Shown here: in pieces, positions 1 through 11,501 of the stretch
How positions within the stretch are numbered: position 1 is the first letter of the stretch
How the letters are laid out: every line of letters starts with the position of its first letter
Origin: Mesodorylaimus sp. YZB2_4
Taxonomy: Eukaryota; Nematoda; Enoplea; Dorylaimida; Dorylaimidae
NCBI GenBank assembly: GCA_030248295.1
Contig: JASANH010000607.1
Location: forward strand, 1-64,000
Direction: 5' to 3'
Length of the DNA stretch: 64,000 nucleotides
Notes under the pieces: model-generated
Databases searched by the model: none
What the model was told of the DNA's origin: nothing
What the model saw: only the letters and a program-made list of their open reading frames with translations
Translations under genes and position numbers: made by a program

Positions 1-1343
1 TTAAGAAACACTCGAGAAGCAAAAATAAGACGAATTAATCTCACGATCTGAATGACCCTGAAATAGCAGCACAGTCGAAAAAAGATTTTGATTAAAACCA
101 TGTTCTGATACCATCAAGTATGTCGAAGCCCACCTGTACATATATTATATACATACTTGGCCTAGCCATGTCCTGCCCATTCCTATTATCTCTGGGGTAT
201 AGCAGAGCATCACAGGGACACCCACAATTGACCAAGGTGAGTGGAACCTCCCGCCAATACAGGCCGGACAAAATAATTGAGAGACTGTAAATTGATATTT
301 CAGTTCCTAAACTTATGCCTTTCCTCTAATTTGAAGTTGGAGAATGCTGTTTGGTGTACTCATGAAGAAACTCAGCGTCTAATTAAGTTACCGATGATTT
401 CCTTCTTTTACTTAATCTGGCACCTAGATGTGAGTTGAAGCTTGGAAATACAGAGTGTCTTTTTATGGTGTCCCTATCCTATGGTTCATCGCTGCTACAT
501 GTGTGAGCAGTGAAAACTCATGTCACGAGAGGCTGGGTGGGTACCGTCGGTCAAACAAGTGATGGGATGGGGTCGTTCGATAATCGTCTGTGTGTGCGTC
601 CAACTCTCTTTCAAACCATGTATAGGCAAGCCAAAAGGATGGACAGGTCCAGTGTGATGCTTACTAAGTGCCGAATGATTTATGCCTTTCCGCATTATTC
701 TTTAGACCTACTCGATCATCAACCAGGAAATTTGGAAAACAGGAAGGCTCAACGAAGATACTGTCCTATAGAGAGACGTGAAAGACATGTAACCGACTGG
801 AACTTCATAGCTAGCCAGCTTGAACCCAGGCAAAAAAAGAAAATGGAGTACTGCAACTCGACGGGTAATTTTAGAAGTGTGAGTTGCGGGCGAATATCGA
901 ATCGTCCAGACTCAACAACCTACGCGTAACAGAATCTCTGATTGGTCAAACAGATTTCAATAAAGCAACCCACGTGCTGTCTACCCCGCATCATTAAACC
1001 CACACTGGCATGGAGCATTTTTATAAACTTTATTCTCCGGACAGACTCGATGACATAAATTGAAAGAAAGTGGGATTAAATAACACCATCAACGCGATAC
1101 ACCTGTTGACAAAAAAAAGTTATTTTTCCATATTACTTCGCTGGACATACAAAGAAAACGACGGTACCAAAGTCCCATTATCTAAAACGACCCTAAGTGC
1201 ATTCTCTTCTCAAATTACGCCCGACCTTTGGCTGGCAGATTTCTGCAGAGCCATTTCATCTGGCTTGCTTATATGCCTGATTTTATCAGTGCACGCGCAG
1301 ATTCTAGTCGCAGCAGAAGTCTGTCAGTCAAGAAAATAAGACA
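1..1343. other. Intergenic, no gene recognised
   Basis: I see no convincing gene here. An open frame on the plus strand at 510-929 has no signal peptide, no recognisable motif and no splice support, so I do not call it. The stretch ends just before the small secreted-peptide candidate. Confidence 0.4.
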
Positions 1344-1484
1344 ATGGCAAGTTCTACGAATCTTATTTCCACATCTGGTCTTGTCATCATCATAGCATTG
1401 CTCATTGCCGATTTGGACTGTACTCGTGGATCGGATAATCCGTGGATGGCTGTGGGAACACTTAAGAAACCGGACAGGTGGTAA
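1344..1484 (+). CDS. Candidate small secreted peptide, 46 residues or first exon of a longer one
   Basis: An ATG opens 46 codons that read as a short polar N-terminus, a hydrophobic signal core (GLVIIIALLIA) and a small polar tail ending KKPDRW. The TAA stop lies inside a good splice donor (GGTAAGTAC; GT at 1481), so the frame may instead be a first exon ending at 1480 in phase 2. I found no convincing second exon before the opposite-strand GPCR. The form, signal peptide plus a short tail with basic residues, fits a neuropeptide or small effector, but no family is recognised. This is inference from composition only. Confidence 0.3.
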   Translation: MASSTNLISTSGLVIIIALLIADLDCTRGSDNPWMAVGTLKKPDRW

Positions 1485-1746
1485 GTACTCCCGTGGTATC
1501 AGTATAGTCAAGACATGAAATGGTGAGCTTCACGAAAGAATAACAACAGATTTAAAGTAGTGTACATGGCAAAAAGTTATTCAAGAGATAACATGAATTA
1601 GCAGACATGAGGGGTCGAGGTGAACAAGTCCTTGAAAGTGCGCAGAAATAACAAGCTGCAGTAACCCAACAAAAAATGTGCATTCTTAGCACATTTCTTT
1701 CATCACCTCTCTGGGATATCACGTTTGGGCAGAAACATAAAAATGC

Positions 1747-2757
1747 TTACGCCCCAGGATAAGTGAGACTGACCTGCACGGGGGCAACACTGTGTTTATG
1801 ACACTGGCAAAACAATAAAGACCAGCTGTTTCTAAGTTTAGAATAGGCTACATTTCTGAAATTAGCATTTTTTGCCGAATAAATAAAGACATTTGAGATG
1901 GAGTTGCTGCAACTGATGACATTGCCGTAGACAGTCAAGAAAGTCGGGGCGTTCATACCCATGCCGACTATGGTGATGGTGACCGAGGTTGGAACGATAA
2001 CGAACATGAAATCGGACAGGGCTATCAATAACATGGTTTTGGCAAAACGTAACTGTTTTTTAAACTCACTAAAACTGGCAGTTTGAGAAGATCCTAATTT
2101 TTGGAAACGGCAATAACCAATGGTCACTGCTGTTATGACGCAAATGACACCACACAAATTCATGGAGAATGTAGTGACATATAATATTCTGTAGATAAGG
2201 TCGCCCATGATGACTAGACTACTGCACTCCTTCGTGATCTTGAGCCCGCCTGTGATGACTCGATACCAGACTGGAACAACGCCGAGGCAGGTTGTGAGCG
2301 CGTAGACCACGGCCACAACGAACCAGTTGCTCCTCGTTGACGAGTGAACTCGATACCAGTTGAAAGCGACTATGGCCACAACCCGTTCCAATCCTATCAC
2401 GAACTGCATGGAAGCAGGTAGGGCCATGCCGAGCACGGCGCAGGTAGGGATCATAGAAGCCATGCAAGCCCAGATATTGCTCGGGTCATCCAACGAGTTG
2501 GACAATAGAAGGGGCACCCGGTACACACCGTAGCCAAATGCGTGCAGACCATTGAAGAAATTGGCACCAGCCAAGCCAGCGATCATAGCTGACTTCCGCA
2601 GAAGAGCTTTGTCGCTGAGAACAATGAGTAGGATTAGCAAATTGGTGAAAAAAGCTGGGATACCAATGATTATGTAGCTGATATATAACGGATATCGAAC
2701 GCGGATTAATGAGAGAAACAGGGTTTCTCCAGCTATAACGGATGTATTTTCCGTCAT
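1747..2757 (-). CDS. Rhodopsin-like seven-transmembrane GPCR, nematode srsx-like
   Basis: Intronless 336-residue protein with an ATG at 2757-2755 and seven hydrophobic segments. The motif at the end of TM3 is Glu-Arg-Val (residues 124-126, in GLERVVAIV) in place of the usual DRY. TM7 ends with Ser-Asn-x-x-Ile-Tyr followed by a basic helix, a variant of NPxxY. The length, the altered DRY and the lack of introns resemble nematode srsx-type chemosensory or orphan receptors, which couple to G proteins at the plasma membrane. The ligand cannot be guessed. It runs convergently with the small peptide candidate upstream, about 260 bp away. A lophotrochozoan or tardigrade orphan receptor is an alternative. 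Confidence 0.75.
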   Translation of the reverse strand: MTENTSVIAGETLFLSLIRVRYPLYISYIIIGIPAFFTNLLILLIVLSDKALLRKSAMIAGLAGANFFNGLHAFGYGVYRVPLLLSNSLDDPSNIWACMASMIPTCAVLGMALPASMQFVIGLERVVAIVAFNWYRVHSSTRSNWFVVAVVYALTTCLGVVPVWYRVITGGLKITKECSSLVIMGDLIYRILYVTTFSMNLCGVICVITAVTIGYCRFQKLGSSQTASFSEFKKQLRFAKTMLLIALSDFMFVIVPTSVTITIVGMGMNAPTFLTVYGNVISCSNSISNVFIYSAKNANFRNVAYSKLRNSWSLLFCQCHKHSVAPVQVSLTYPGA

Positions 2758-4944
2758 TGCGATGGTGTACTAAGCTTGACACTTTAAGCAGTCCTCTGAT
2801 ATCTCTCTAAGCAAAGGCTCGAAACATTGTTTTAGCAGAAAACATGAATTAAGTAATCCCTCAGACAGCTAATTAGGTCTGTCGGAGAGCCTTGGTAGTG
2901 CATCCATGTAAGATAATTAGCACACAGGTCACTCGTTTCTCACATGCTAATTCACCATATCGAACAAAATAATCCCAAGTTTCTCGTTACAGATAACCAA
3001 GCAATTAACTTAGAGCGGATAAAAATCTTTCAGTCTAAAGATTATATACAACGCTGATTTTTGTCAGATGCGCCTTCTTAGTGCAACTTTAAGTCCTATA
3101 GGCGGTCAAGGTCATCTAGCATGTGCGTGGTGCAAGTCGCTGATGCTAGACACAACATGCTGCATGAAGATATCGGTTACAGGGAATGCTTGCCTACTGT
3201 TAAGGTTTTCCTTGGATCGAGACATGTCTCAAACTGTGCGCCATGACAAAGGAAAACGCTGGGAGAATTGACGGCCACACGAGCTTCTGGTCGAGTGCCA
3301 GGTGGTCCAAGAGTGGTCATTTCTGAATTTTCGGGATTATTTCAAGATATCTTCATGCAGGTTGCTAAAATTGCATGTTGCAGCCTGACAGACAAGTTTG
3401 TGCATCCAATTTAGGCAGCCTGCGCGAAGGTATCTTGAAAAAATCCAAAAAATTGAGGATTGACCACTCTTGATCAGAACTTCGTACGGCCGTCAAAATT
3501 TCTCCAGCGTTTCCCTTTGTCATGGCCCACAGTACGAGACATATCTCGATCCAAAGAGAACCTCAGCAGCGGGCAAACATTCCTTGTCAGCCACTGGGGT
3601 GGCAGGACATACCACCTAAGGATGGGTTCTTACCTACACGTCCTAGACTGAGCATGGAGACTTAAACTAGGGGAGACCTGCTCGCATTGAAGAACAATGA
3701 CCCCCCGACACTGTGCAGGTTCTCTTTATTCCTTTTCGTATAGAAACCCTGACTGCTCTAGTCGCCTGCATGATTCAACGCTGATCGTGAGAGCGCGGGC
3801 GGCAACCGCCTTCCACTCTTCAAAACCATCCACACCCGCTCACTAGCAGACAAAATTGACACGCAGGATAATAATGGCGCCACATTCAAATCGCAGGGAC
3901 AACTCAACCTCATCACATGGGCTTCAGCTTACGATCGAAAAAATACTGCATCAATGCATTCTGAGGGTTTTTCAGGCGAAACGAGCCGGCTTTGGTTTTG
4001 AAATCGCTTTTCAAGGAACTTCAAAGTAATCTAAAAACGAGAAGTTCCGGGGATGATGACACGGCAAGTGTGCAAGTAGCACGAAGACGCCAGGCTTGGC
4101 CCTATGATCCGATTACGGCTGAAGACTATAATGGTAACATGTTTTGACTGCCTCGTCAAAAGTGAGTGATATTTTGAAAGCGGCCAACTGCTGATTGGCT
4201 TGCGACTACTGCGTGCTAGTCGAGAGTTTACTATTTTGTAGTAAATCATAAATTTGATGTAGCCTAGCCAAGCATATCAGTGTTATTCTGACACTACCGA
4301 AAATATTTTCGAGAGAGAACTGGAACAATTGATTTTTGGGATGGTTATCTGGAATATTGGAGTTCAGCTTATACTGCAGTGTTTTTCCGAGCAGTAGTTG
4401 GCGATGAGCAGCTCCTGAATATTTTTGAAAAATGTTTAGCTTTTCTGAAGTAGGGTAAATCCTCGATTATACGCATTATTCTTGGGCCATTTTTCCTGAA
4501 AGTGTTGGGTAAACAAATACTTTCTGACCCTGAAAAATCTTAAATTTGTGTCATTATGCTTTCATTATCAAGCTTTTTCAAAAATTTGCTAAATCATCTA
4601 TGGTCACTGAATACCAGACTGTGCAGTCTTGGAATGTCCTGAAATTGCATGGGACTTGAGCAGGTTGCCTTCCTTGACCAATCAAAGAGGTAATATCGGC
4701 TGCCCACAACTCGGCAGATTTACAAAATTCAATGGCTGAGCAGCTTATTCCAAAAGCAAGGGGGGGAGGGTAGGTTCTATGTTCTATTTTCTTATTCCTG
4801 GACAAACGATAAAATACAAAACCTACAATTAAATAAAATTACAGAAATCAAGTGAAATCACCTGTGCATAACTGAGCTGATCATGGTTTCATATGGCGCC
4901 ATACGTAAATATTCAAAACGAGCTGACTCAGAAAATCACAGCAT
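2758..4944. other. Intergenic between the GPCR and carbonic anhydrase genes
   Basis: No gene is recognised. The main structure is an inverted repeat at about 3201-3361 and 3421-3565, described separately. The rest is unremarkable unique-looking sequence. Confidence 0.4.
3201..3565. repeat. Foldback inverted repeat, arms about 145-160 bp
   Basis: The left arm (about 3201-3361) contains CTTGGATCGAGACATGTCTC, GCCATGACAAAGG, AACGCTGG and AAGAGTGGTCA. The reverse complement of the right arm (about 3421-3565) contains the same words in the same order with scattered mismatches and small gaps. The spacer is about 60 bp. A transcript through it would fold into a long imperfect hairpin. It may be a nonautonomous foldback transposon or an inverted duplication of a fragment; I could not define ends or a target duplication. 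Confidence 0.6.
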
Positions 4945-6523
4945 CTACAAATAGGCAAACAATACTATTACCACAAACTGCATGGAAATTAGCAGTGGAG
5001 ACGCGATTTTTGGAGAGGCGCTTCCAGTATCGCCACGAGTTTTCTTGTCCGGGGTGTTGCCAGCAATATTTCTTGGCAACGCGTTCATTTTCTCAGGAAA
5101 TAAATCACCCAAATCACCAAAAACGCGAATAGTCCTGTTGTTCAAATCAGCCAATGGGCGATCATTATTCTCAATTTCTATCTCGCCTTCAATGACTGCG
5201 CGACTTTGCTTGAGCTGAACCGGTTCCTCGTGACGTAATTTACGGAACAAATTCATCTGGACAAGGAAGGAAATGATTTCGGGCGCAAAGTGTGGAAAAA
5301 GTGACCTAACCTGATAGCGCGACACGGGTATTGTGTGGGGGAACAGAATCCATTCCACCACTTCCGAACACGGGGGCGTGGTCAGCGAGCCGCTGTAGCG
5401 CAAGTAGGAATCCAAATTTGGGGGCAGCAGGGCGCTTATATTCAGAGCAACTGCCAGGGTTTCGTTATCACCTGCAAAAGAAACTTTCAAAAAAAGCTGA
5501 CATGAGACTGCGTTCTCATCAATTTCAAATTGGCTCCAACAGGGCAAGATCAAGTAGCGTTTATGACGCTTCGATTTTTGGACAAGGGTTGATCTCGATC
5601 CTGATCCGTTTCAGCCGAAATTTGAAATTCAGCCGCACAGCATCACACTCGACTAACCTTCGTCTTCCACATCTAACAACGAGTCAGTGACGTGGTTCAG
5701 TTCTTTAGTTTCATATGCGCGATCGTTATCAGACGGTGTCCATTGGAAGAGCACAGCGATCACCACGATGCTGGCGTCTGTGAATTCGGATTCAGCATCC
5801 GTCAAGTTTTCGTGAAAGTGGACCAAGTGGAGCTAAAAAAGGGTGTTTTCCCATTCGAATCTGCCACATACACCCACATTATCCATAGCCAAGCACGGCG
5901 TACTCGAGGGCAAAGGAATAAATTTATGGTCAAAATGTTTTTACCCAGGAGGGGGTCGAACCCTTTCCTCTAAGTGTGCCCACTAGGTCACGTCCCACGG
6001 CAATTCTGCGCCATCTTATCTTTTACTTATCCCAGTTACCTCGAGTGGGAAAAATCTTTTATCCACTTTATGCTCGGATCCTGTATCGTCATTGTGGCTC
6101 CAGTGGAAGTGGAACTGTCGAAGACGGTACAGTGAGGGCAAACTGGGTGATGTCAGTTCGAAGTTCACGTTTGGCGGCAGTGTCACTCGAACTGGAACAT
6201 GAAGAGGGTAGTGCATAATCATCACGCCAGGCCCTGACTGACTCACCTGTGTGCCCATCATTTTGCAACGTGGCGTTGGCCACTAGGGTGTGGAAATAGT
6301 CGTCAGAGAATTCTAAACTGCCCAAGGAAGTATCTTCATACAAGTCATCGAATTCGATATCGATCGGTGATTGACGACTGCCATTGCACCGCTCAAAATT
6401 CTGGTACCAATGTTTAGGATCGAGGTGGCCGTACGAATTCGAATATGACCATCCTTCCGCTTTGGCGCCAGGAATAAATGCCAGTTGAAAGCGAAGGGCA
6501 AAAAATACTGCCAAAACGATCAT
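4945..6523 (-). CDS. Alpha-class carbonic anhydrase, secreted or GPI-anchored
   Basis: Five exons: 6523-6247, 6191-6040, 5832-5658, 5471-5311, 5256-4945. All introns are GT-AG and in phase, giving 358 residues. It should interconvert CO2 and bicarbonate. The zinc histidines are H120 and H122 (QFHFHW) and H145 (LHLVH). The gatekeeper Glu is E132 (GSEH) and the active-site Thr is T232 (SLTTPPC). The N-terminus MIVLAVFFALRF is a signal peptide; I chose the ATG at 6523 because the 19 extra residues from the ATG at 6580 would displace it. The C-terminus has a Ser/Ala site then a hydrophobic tail (FVVIVLFAYL), as in GPI-anchored CA IV types. All catalytic residues are present, so it is probably active outside the cell. 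Confidence 0.93.
5945..6000 (-). repeat. tRNA-like fragment (SINE remnant) in carbonic anhydrase intron 2
   Basis: Read on the minus strand, this has an A-box-like TGACCTAGTGGG and a B-box GGGTTCGACCCC, about 25 bp apart. It has no acceptor stem match and no usable anticodon arm, so it is not a tRNA gene. It lies wholly inside the intron at 5833-6039. The core CCTAGTGGG recurs near 44331, which suggests one tRNA-derived family. Confidence 0.45.
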
Positions 6524-6591
6524 TCTCTGAAAAATGTACTCGTAATCGGGACTGGTGTTTCTAGCGAACACTAGTCTCATTAAATAGAACT

Positions 6592-6607
6592 CCCCCCCCC
6601 CCCCCCC
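6592..6607. repeat. C16 homopolymer
   Basis: Sixteen consecutive C on the plus strand (G16 on the coding strand of the carbonic anhydrase gene), about 70 bp upstream of its chosen start codon. Confidence 0.95.
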
Positions 6608-7503
6608 ATTCGCGGCCTACCAGCATGTGCACAGGCCATTCTGCACGCAAACATCTGTTCGACCACAGTCTAGCCTAATAGAATACAAAAATTGAATTTA
6701 TACCTGGTGGATACGAATGAGTTCGACACGCCTCGTACGTTTCGGCCTATGATAATTCAGCGACACGCGCAAATGGAAGCCTAGCAACAGGGAATCCCAA
6801 TCTCGGTAACAAGGCCACATATCATCCGGGTGCATAAAAGTCCGTGAGGCGCGGCCTAATCGGTGAAAATGATTTACGCCAGGATGGATTTGAGATTTAG
6901 GATAAATAAGGTGTGGGATACGCGCCCCTGAATACTTGGTCAGGCAGTCCATCACAGTAACGCCCACGCCAGAGGAGGGGAAGAAAGCGGTCACAACATT
7001 CTAAATGGGTGTGGCGCAAATACGGGTACAATAGGCGAAAAAAAGATCACTAATACTAAAAATCACTAAAAATAACTGAAACTAAGAATGTTCGAACATT
7101 GGCGCTGATTGAGAGTCACTAGACTAGTCGACACTAGAGCCAGGGTTTCCAGTCAGACGATGTTGTCCATCAGAAGCCAGCCTTGAGCAGACAGGACATG
7201 GTAGCTAGACATCTACCTGCTGGCTTGCCTGGCACGTGCAGCTGGGACAGATAACATGGTTTCAACCCCCTCTACGAGTTGATCTCATCGTCAGTGCGAA
7301 TAGGCACCAATGTTATGGCTAGATACTTTCTTTTGGTCCACCCAACTACTTACTTTATTTAAAGAGAATTCGCACTGCAGATGAGCAATCGATCCTTCCT
7401 TAAAACAATCTGCCATCCTAGGGCGTGATCCATAATTTTCAAACCGGATCATGAACCCCCCATAACTGGATTACTCTAGTCTCGATCTGGATATCGTTAG
7501 AAA
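6608..7503. other. Intergenic; second half is repeat copy 1
   Basis: No gene is recognised between the carbonic anhydrase promoter side and 7503. From about 7008 the sequence belongs to the first copy of the 0.95-kb direct duplication. Confidence 0.4.
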
Positions 7504-7975
7504 ATGGCCACAAGTGAAGTCGACGCCATTCTCAGATCTGTGCAAAATGTGAGTGTTGATGAACTGTACAATAGGATCTCGTTAAACAGCCTACAATTCT
7601 GTACAGCCTCTGGCAGACAAGAACTTTGATAGACCCAGCCGACAAAAACAGCTATTGGCCAGATTGGCGAGAACATTCCAAAGTCTCGTTTTCCCCCGAC
7701 AATGGAGGGTGGAGAGAAATCGATGAAAGATGATTTCTTCTCTCGTTTGTTTCCTTAAGTCAACAGATGTTGCAAGTGTGAATAAAAGCAGATTTCATGA
7801 TTCAGCTAGTGTGTACTCATCCTGGCTTGAGAAGGTATGAGAGCAGATCAACACGAATGAGGAGTGATTGCCACACACACAGACGTTTCGCCTTTCCCAC
7901 CAAATTTGAAGAAAGTTTTCGACTCTTCCCTGAGATTAAGGAGTTAGAAATTGGGAAGACCACATGCCTTTTGTA
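7008..7975 (+). repeat. Direct duplication, copy 1
   Basis: This segment matches 8135-9080 in the same order with scattered substitutions and small indels. Shared words include CAGAAGCCAG, TACGAGT, GAATTCGCACTGCAGATGAG and CAATCGATCCTTCC. Copy 1 carries the intact reading frames of the small four-exon candidate gene. Confidence 0.85.
7504..7909 (+). CDS. Candidate small four-exon gene, unknown product of about 82 residues
   Basis: Four exons join in phase through 48-58 nt GT-AG introns, a size typical of this window: 7504-7548, 7607-7708, 7760-7834, 7883-7909. The product starts MATSEVDAILRSVQN, continues with a basic helix-like stretch (PSRQKQLLARLARTF) and then HDSASVYSSWLEK. There is no signal peptide or membrane segment. 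The last exon is the weakest. The duplicated copy at 8609 keeps the same splice sites and near-identical exon 3 but has a stop in exon 2. I do not recognise the family; it could be a small regulatory protein or a domesticated transposon fragment. Confidence 0.35.
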
Positions 7976-8608
7976 GTTACTGCAGACATAACTGACCTGG
8001 AAGACTTGATTGTTGCTCTAGTCATGAGATTTCTGACCTGCTGACAGCTACAATCAAGAAAGTGATGTAAAATGAAGCCCACGCTATAGGAAGGGGAAAC
8101 ACTGAGTGGTCATGGAATACCCAAAACGGGCGTAACGCAAATTAAGTACTGAAGCACAATAGACAGAAAAAGATTAGTAAAACTAAAAAGGTGCACGAAT
8201 TGACGCTGATTGCAAGTCACAAGGTTTGTCGCCACTGGCATGAGTTTTCAGTCAGGTGGATGTTGTCCTTCAGAAGCCAGTCTCGAGCAGACAAGAAGAT
8301 AGACACCTACTTGTTGCTGTCTACCCCGGAATGTGGGCTTGGAAAAATTAAATGGCTTCAACCCCTCTCTACGAGTCGATCTTAGTACGAATAGGCACCA
8401 GGATTATGGCAAGATACTTCCTTTTGGTCCACCTAACTACCTACTTACTTAGGCCGAATTCGCACTGCAGATGAGCAATCGATCCTTCCTTAAAACGTCG
8501 CTCGCTCCACAATCTGCCATCCTAGGGCGTGATCCATCACTTTTAAACCGGATCATGAACCCCCACATAACTGGATTACTCTAGTCTCGATCTGGATATC
8601 GTTAGAAA
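7976..8608. other. Spacer and 5' half of repeat copy 2
   Basis: About 160 bp of unique spacer precede copy 2 of the duplication. I see no gene in this stretch. Confidence 0.4.
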
Positions 8609-9080
8609 ATGGCCACAAGTAGAGTCAATGACATTCTCATATCTGTGCAAAATGTGAGTGTTGATCTGAATTGTGCAATAGGATCTCGTTAAACAGCCTA
8701 CAATTCTGTACAGCCTCTGGCAGACAAGAACTTTGATAGACCCAGCCGACAAAAACAGGTATAGGCCACATTGGCGAGTACAGTCCAAAGTCTCGTTTTC
8801 CCCAGACAATGGAGGGTGGAGAAAATTTGATGAAAGATGATTTCTTCTCTCGTTTGTTTCATTAAGTCAACAGATGTTGCGTGTGTGAATGATAGCAGAT
8901 TTCATGATTCAGCTAGTGTGTACTCATCCTGGCTTGAGAAGGTATGAGAGCAGATCAACACGAATACCGAGTGATGGCCACACACAGACGTTTCGCTTTT
9001 CCCACCACGTGCAGAAACTGTTTGACTTTTCCCTGGTGTGAAATGGTCAAAAAGTGTGAAGACCACACGCCTTCGACCAT
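8135..9080 (+). repeat. Direct duplication, copy 2
   Basis: Second copy of the 7008-7975 unit, roughly 1.1 kb downstream and in the same orientation. Compared with copy 1 it has lost part of the region around 7200-7250 and carries the nonsense change in the candidate gene. Confidence 0.85.
8609..8941 (+). pseudogene. Second copy of the small four-exon candidate gene, broken
   Basis: Exon 1 (8609-8653) and the AAT|GTGAGTG donor are kept. Exon 2 begins at 8714 with the same PLADKNFDRPSRQK sequence, but a TTG Leu codon of copy 1 is TAG here (8762-8764). Exon 3, encoding SRFHDSASVYSSWLEK, and its downstream GTATGAG donor are still intact, ending at 8941. The early stop makes this a recent pseudogene of the copy at 7504, if that gene is real. 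Confidence 0.4.
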
Positions 9081-9396
9081 CGGATTGTGATTCACCATCA
9101 TTGGATTTGGAATGGATCAGACTGCCCTGCGGAGACCGAAAATGGCAATCCAGTCTGGTGCACATGTGTTCGGATGCATTCTTACAAATGTATGCTATGC
9201 CCTAGGCCAAGTGACGGCTCGAACAAGCATTGCTTCACTCATCAATGTAGATGGTGATATTGTCTTTCTCTCTTGCACACTAAACTGAACCACTCACGGG
9301 AACATCGTCAAGCGTAGTCGAACGACAATACCAATGATTGTAATGTGGTGCGATAGAAAGCTCCCTGCAAAATATTGGAGGCGTCTGGCTAATTGG
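9081..9396. other. Intergenic
   Basis: Nothing recognised between the end of repeat copy 2 and the GPCR-like fragment. Confidence 0.4.
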
Positions 9397-9650
9397 TCAG
9401 CAGTGGCCAGCGCCTGAAGCTGTGCAGTATTTTGAATTCCTATTGCAGGAACTGTTGTTTAAAACTCGATAATCATCGCTATACTGAAGCCTGATGACAA
9501 AAGCTGTATTCATTGATGATTTTTGCACATGTCGCATGACTACGCAAATAATTTGAACGAATTTTCTGACTTCCTGCGTGATCAGCAGGTACAGAAAAGG
9601 CATGTAATTCGACGTTGCGGTCAGGCTCATGCATCTTTGATTTAAAATCG
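9397..9650 (-). pseudogene. Possible C-terminal fragment of a GPCR
   Basis: The minus strand reads SLTATSNYMPFLYLLITQEV followed by a basic stretch. This resembles the seventh transmembrane helix of nematode peptide-receptor-like GPCRs, where Asn-x-x-Pro-Phe-x-Tyr stands in for NPxxY and a charged helix follows. No upstream exons with other transmembrane helices are visible before the next gene, which lies on the opposite strand. It is either an isolated 3' exon or a relic. Confidence 0.3.
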
Positions 9651-9895
9651 AGGTGACAAAATCATATTGCAAGTTCTTTTTGTAAAACGGGCTTATCAAA
9701 ACGGTATGATAGGGTGAAGATTTTACGAGGTTCTTACCTCTTTTCTTTCAGTGCCTGGAATGTTTATCCTCGAGGGGAGTGTTCATAAGGCTGGTAATTT
9801 TCAATGTTGTCCTGTTTGTCGCACGGAAATGCCTCACCTGAGAGATTCAGTCCAAAATTTCCCATTCGACCAGGATAGTCTGATTTGCTCTGACA

Positions 9896-10976
9896 ATGCA
9901 TAAGTGCACTCTTTCACTTATTTCTGCCGCACTTTCAAGTAAGCTCATAATTGATCGACGCAGTAGTTTGCCTTCAGTGTTTCTTATTTCAGTTCTTCTC
10001 TACCCGCAATCAGCATCAGCGAAGAATATTCGACAGAAAAGGTAAATTATCTTTCGAAATTGACCATGACACAGAAATCGCTCTTTTTCAGGGACGTAGC
10101 AGTTGAAACGCTGCCGGACGAGTGGCAGTGCATCCATCACTGCTGGGACTGGAACCGAGCGAATAATAGCTCCACGAGCACCGAGATTAAAAGAATGCTG
10201 AGTATCATCAAAACCAATCAAGTGCCGGGGGCGAGAAGGGCTGTCAGAGAAGCGGGAGAAAGTTTCAGCGGGACTGGAAAAGTTTTTTATGACAGTTGCC
10301 AGTACAATCTATTGTACATAGATACTCGCCAGAAAAAAGATTGGTGCATTTTTAGAAATTACAAAGCACTCGACTACTGTTTCAAGCAATGCCCTGCGTC
10401 AAAACTGCGAAGGCTGGCTATTGCTGAGAACATCGAAAATGAGGAATATTGTTTGCCAAACACTGGTCGATTCGTTGCTTTCGCAGGTGTCTTTTTTCCA
10501 CTTTTTCACTCTTTGTATACTCAACGGAATTGTTCCAGATTACTACGATAAACTGCAATTGATCACTAATGCCATAAATTCGGACGAACGAAGCAGGAAA
10601 TGCAGCTACAACAAAACTATAAGTGGTGTCACTTTTTTAAACTTTCGTCACACAGACGACCAAGATCGCGCCATCGTCTACTGGAACAAGGATAGGAAAA
10701 AGAATAATCAGGAATGTTTGCGAGTGTGCAAGTAAGTGTTTTCTGTATGTTATCCAGTAACCCTGTGAAAAAACGTGTTTTAGGCGCCTAAATGACCAAT
10801 ATCGATGTTATAAACGTGTCTTACTCAGTCGATCTGGCCAAGATGGCTACGATTTATATGTTCGAATCACGAAAATACAAGCGAGGTCTCAGCTGGCAAT
10901 GCTGCGTGAATTGGACGCCATCGACTATGATGTCGAGGATTGCACTTCTTTCGAAAATTTGTCAAAACCATTGTAG
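9896..10976 (+). CDS. Cys-rich secreted protein A, possibly CPG4-domain-like
   Basis: Six exons: 9896-9938, 9993-10041, 10092-10301, 10356-10465, 10539-10731, 10784-10976, all GT-AG and phase-consistent, giving 265 residues. A signal peptide (MHKCTLSLISAALSILLY) is followed by a dibasic KR. A large Cys-rich domain has the pattern CxxxC, FYDSC, CFKQC, then later C-x-V-C and a final pair. The Cys spacing, with FYxxC, ALDxCxxxC and IAENIE, recalls the nematode chondroitin proteoglycan 4 domain, but I hold that only loosely. The Met start was chosen because the first exon joins in phase to complete a signal peptide. It sits head-to-tail with a paralog. Extracellular role unknown. Confidence 0.8.
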
Positions 10977-11501
10977 TTGTGGCACTTTTCTGTAGGATTG
11001 ATTTGTGTAATCTCTTGCAGCCACTGTTTTGTGAAATCTGTAGTCTTTTTATGTCAGGTTTGAACAGGTGAATTGTGAAACAGAAAAGAATTTTCCAGCT
11101 CTTGCTTGTCGGGGCGACCATGTCTTGTGACTTCACAGGAAGAGCCTAATCATAGCAATTACCGACGACCGGTTGAAGCAAGTTGAAGAGGTGAGAGGAG
11201 ATTTCCAACAGAAAATGACCAACCAAATCCAGTAATCAAATTACACCTTAACTTTGCGGAAATATAAAAATGAGAAATGAAAATTATCAACTTCATTCCG
11301 GACTTTATAAAATTACAGTGTTTAGGAGGGAGCGCGATTGGAAAAGGCATCTGTCATATTTTAAATACTGTCAACGCCCAGCGTAATTCTCTCGGAAATT
11401 GGTAGCCTGGCAGTGCTCGCAAGTTCTTTTTAAGTTGGACGAAGGTCGTTGACTTAGCATAATAGAAGCGAAAAGTGTCAGGTGCCTTGAAGTCCAGTGC
11501 G
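10977..11501. other. Spacer between the two Cys-rich paralogs
   Basis: Contains the 3' flank of gene A and the promoter side of gene B. No TATA box or other gene stands out. Confidence 0.4.

Noticed and set aside
510..929. A 139-codon open frame on the plus strand
   Set aside because: No signal peptide, motif, codon pattern or splice neighbours. The translation looks like random sequence.
4578..4805. Open frame on the minus strand downstream of the carbonic anhydrase gene
   Set aside because: It lies beyond the carbonic anhydrase stop with no link to it. Residue pattern is not informative.
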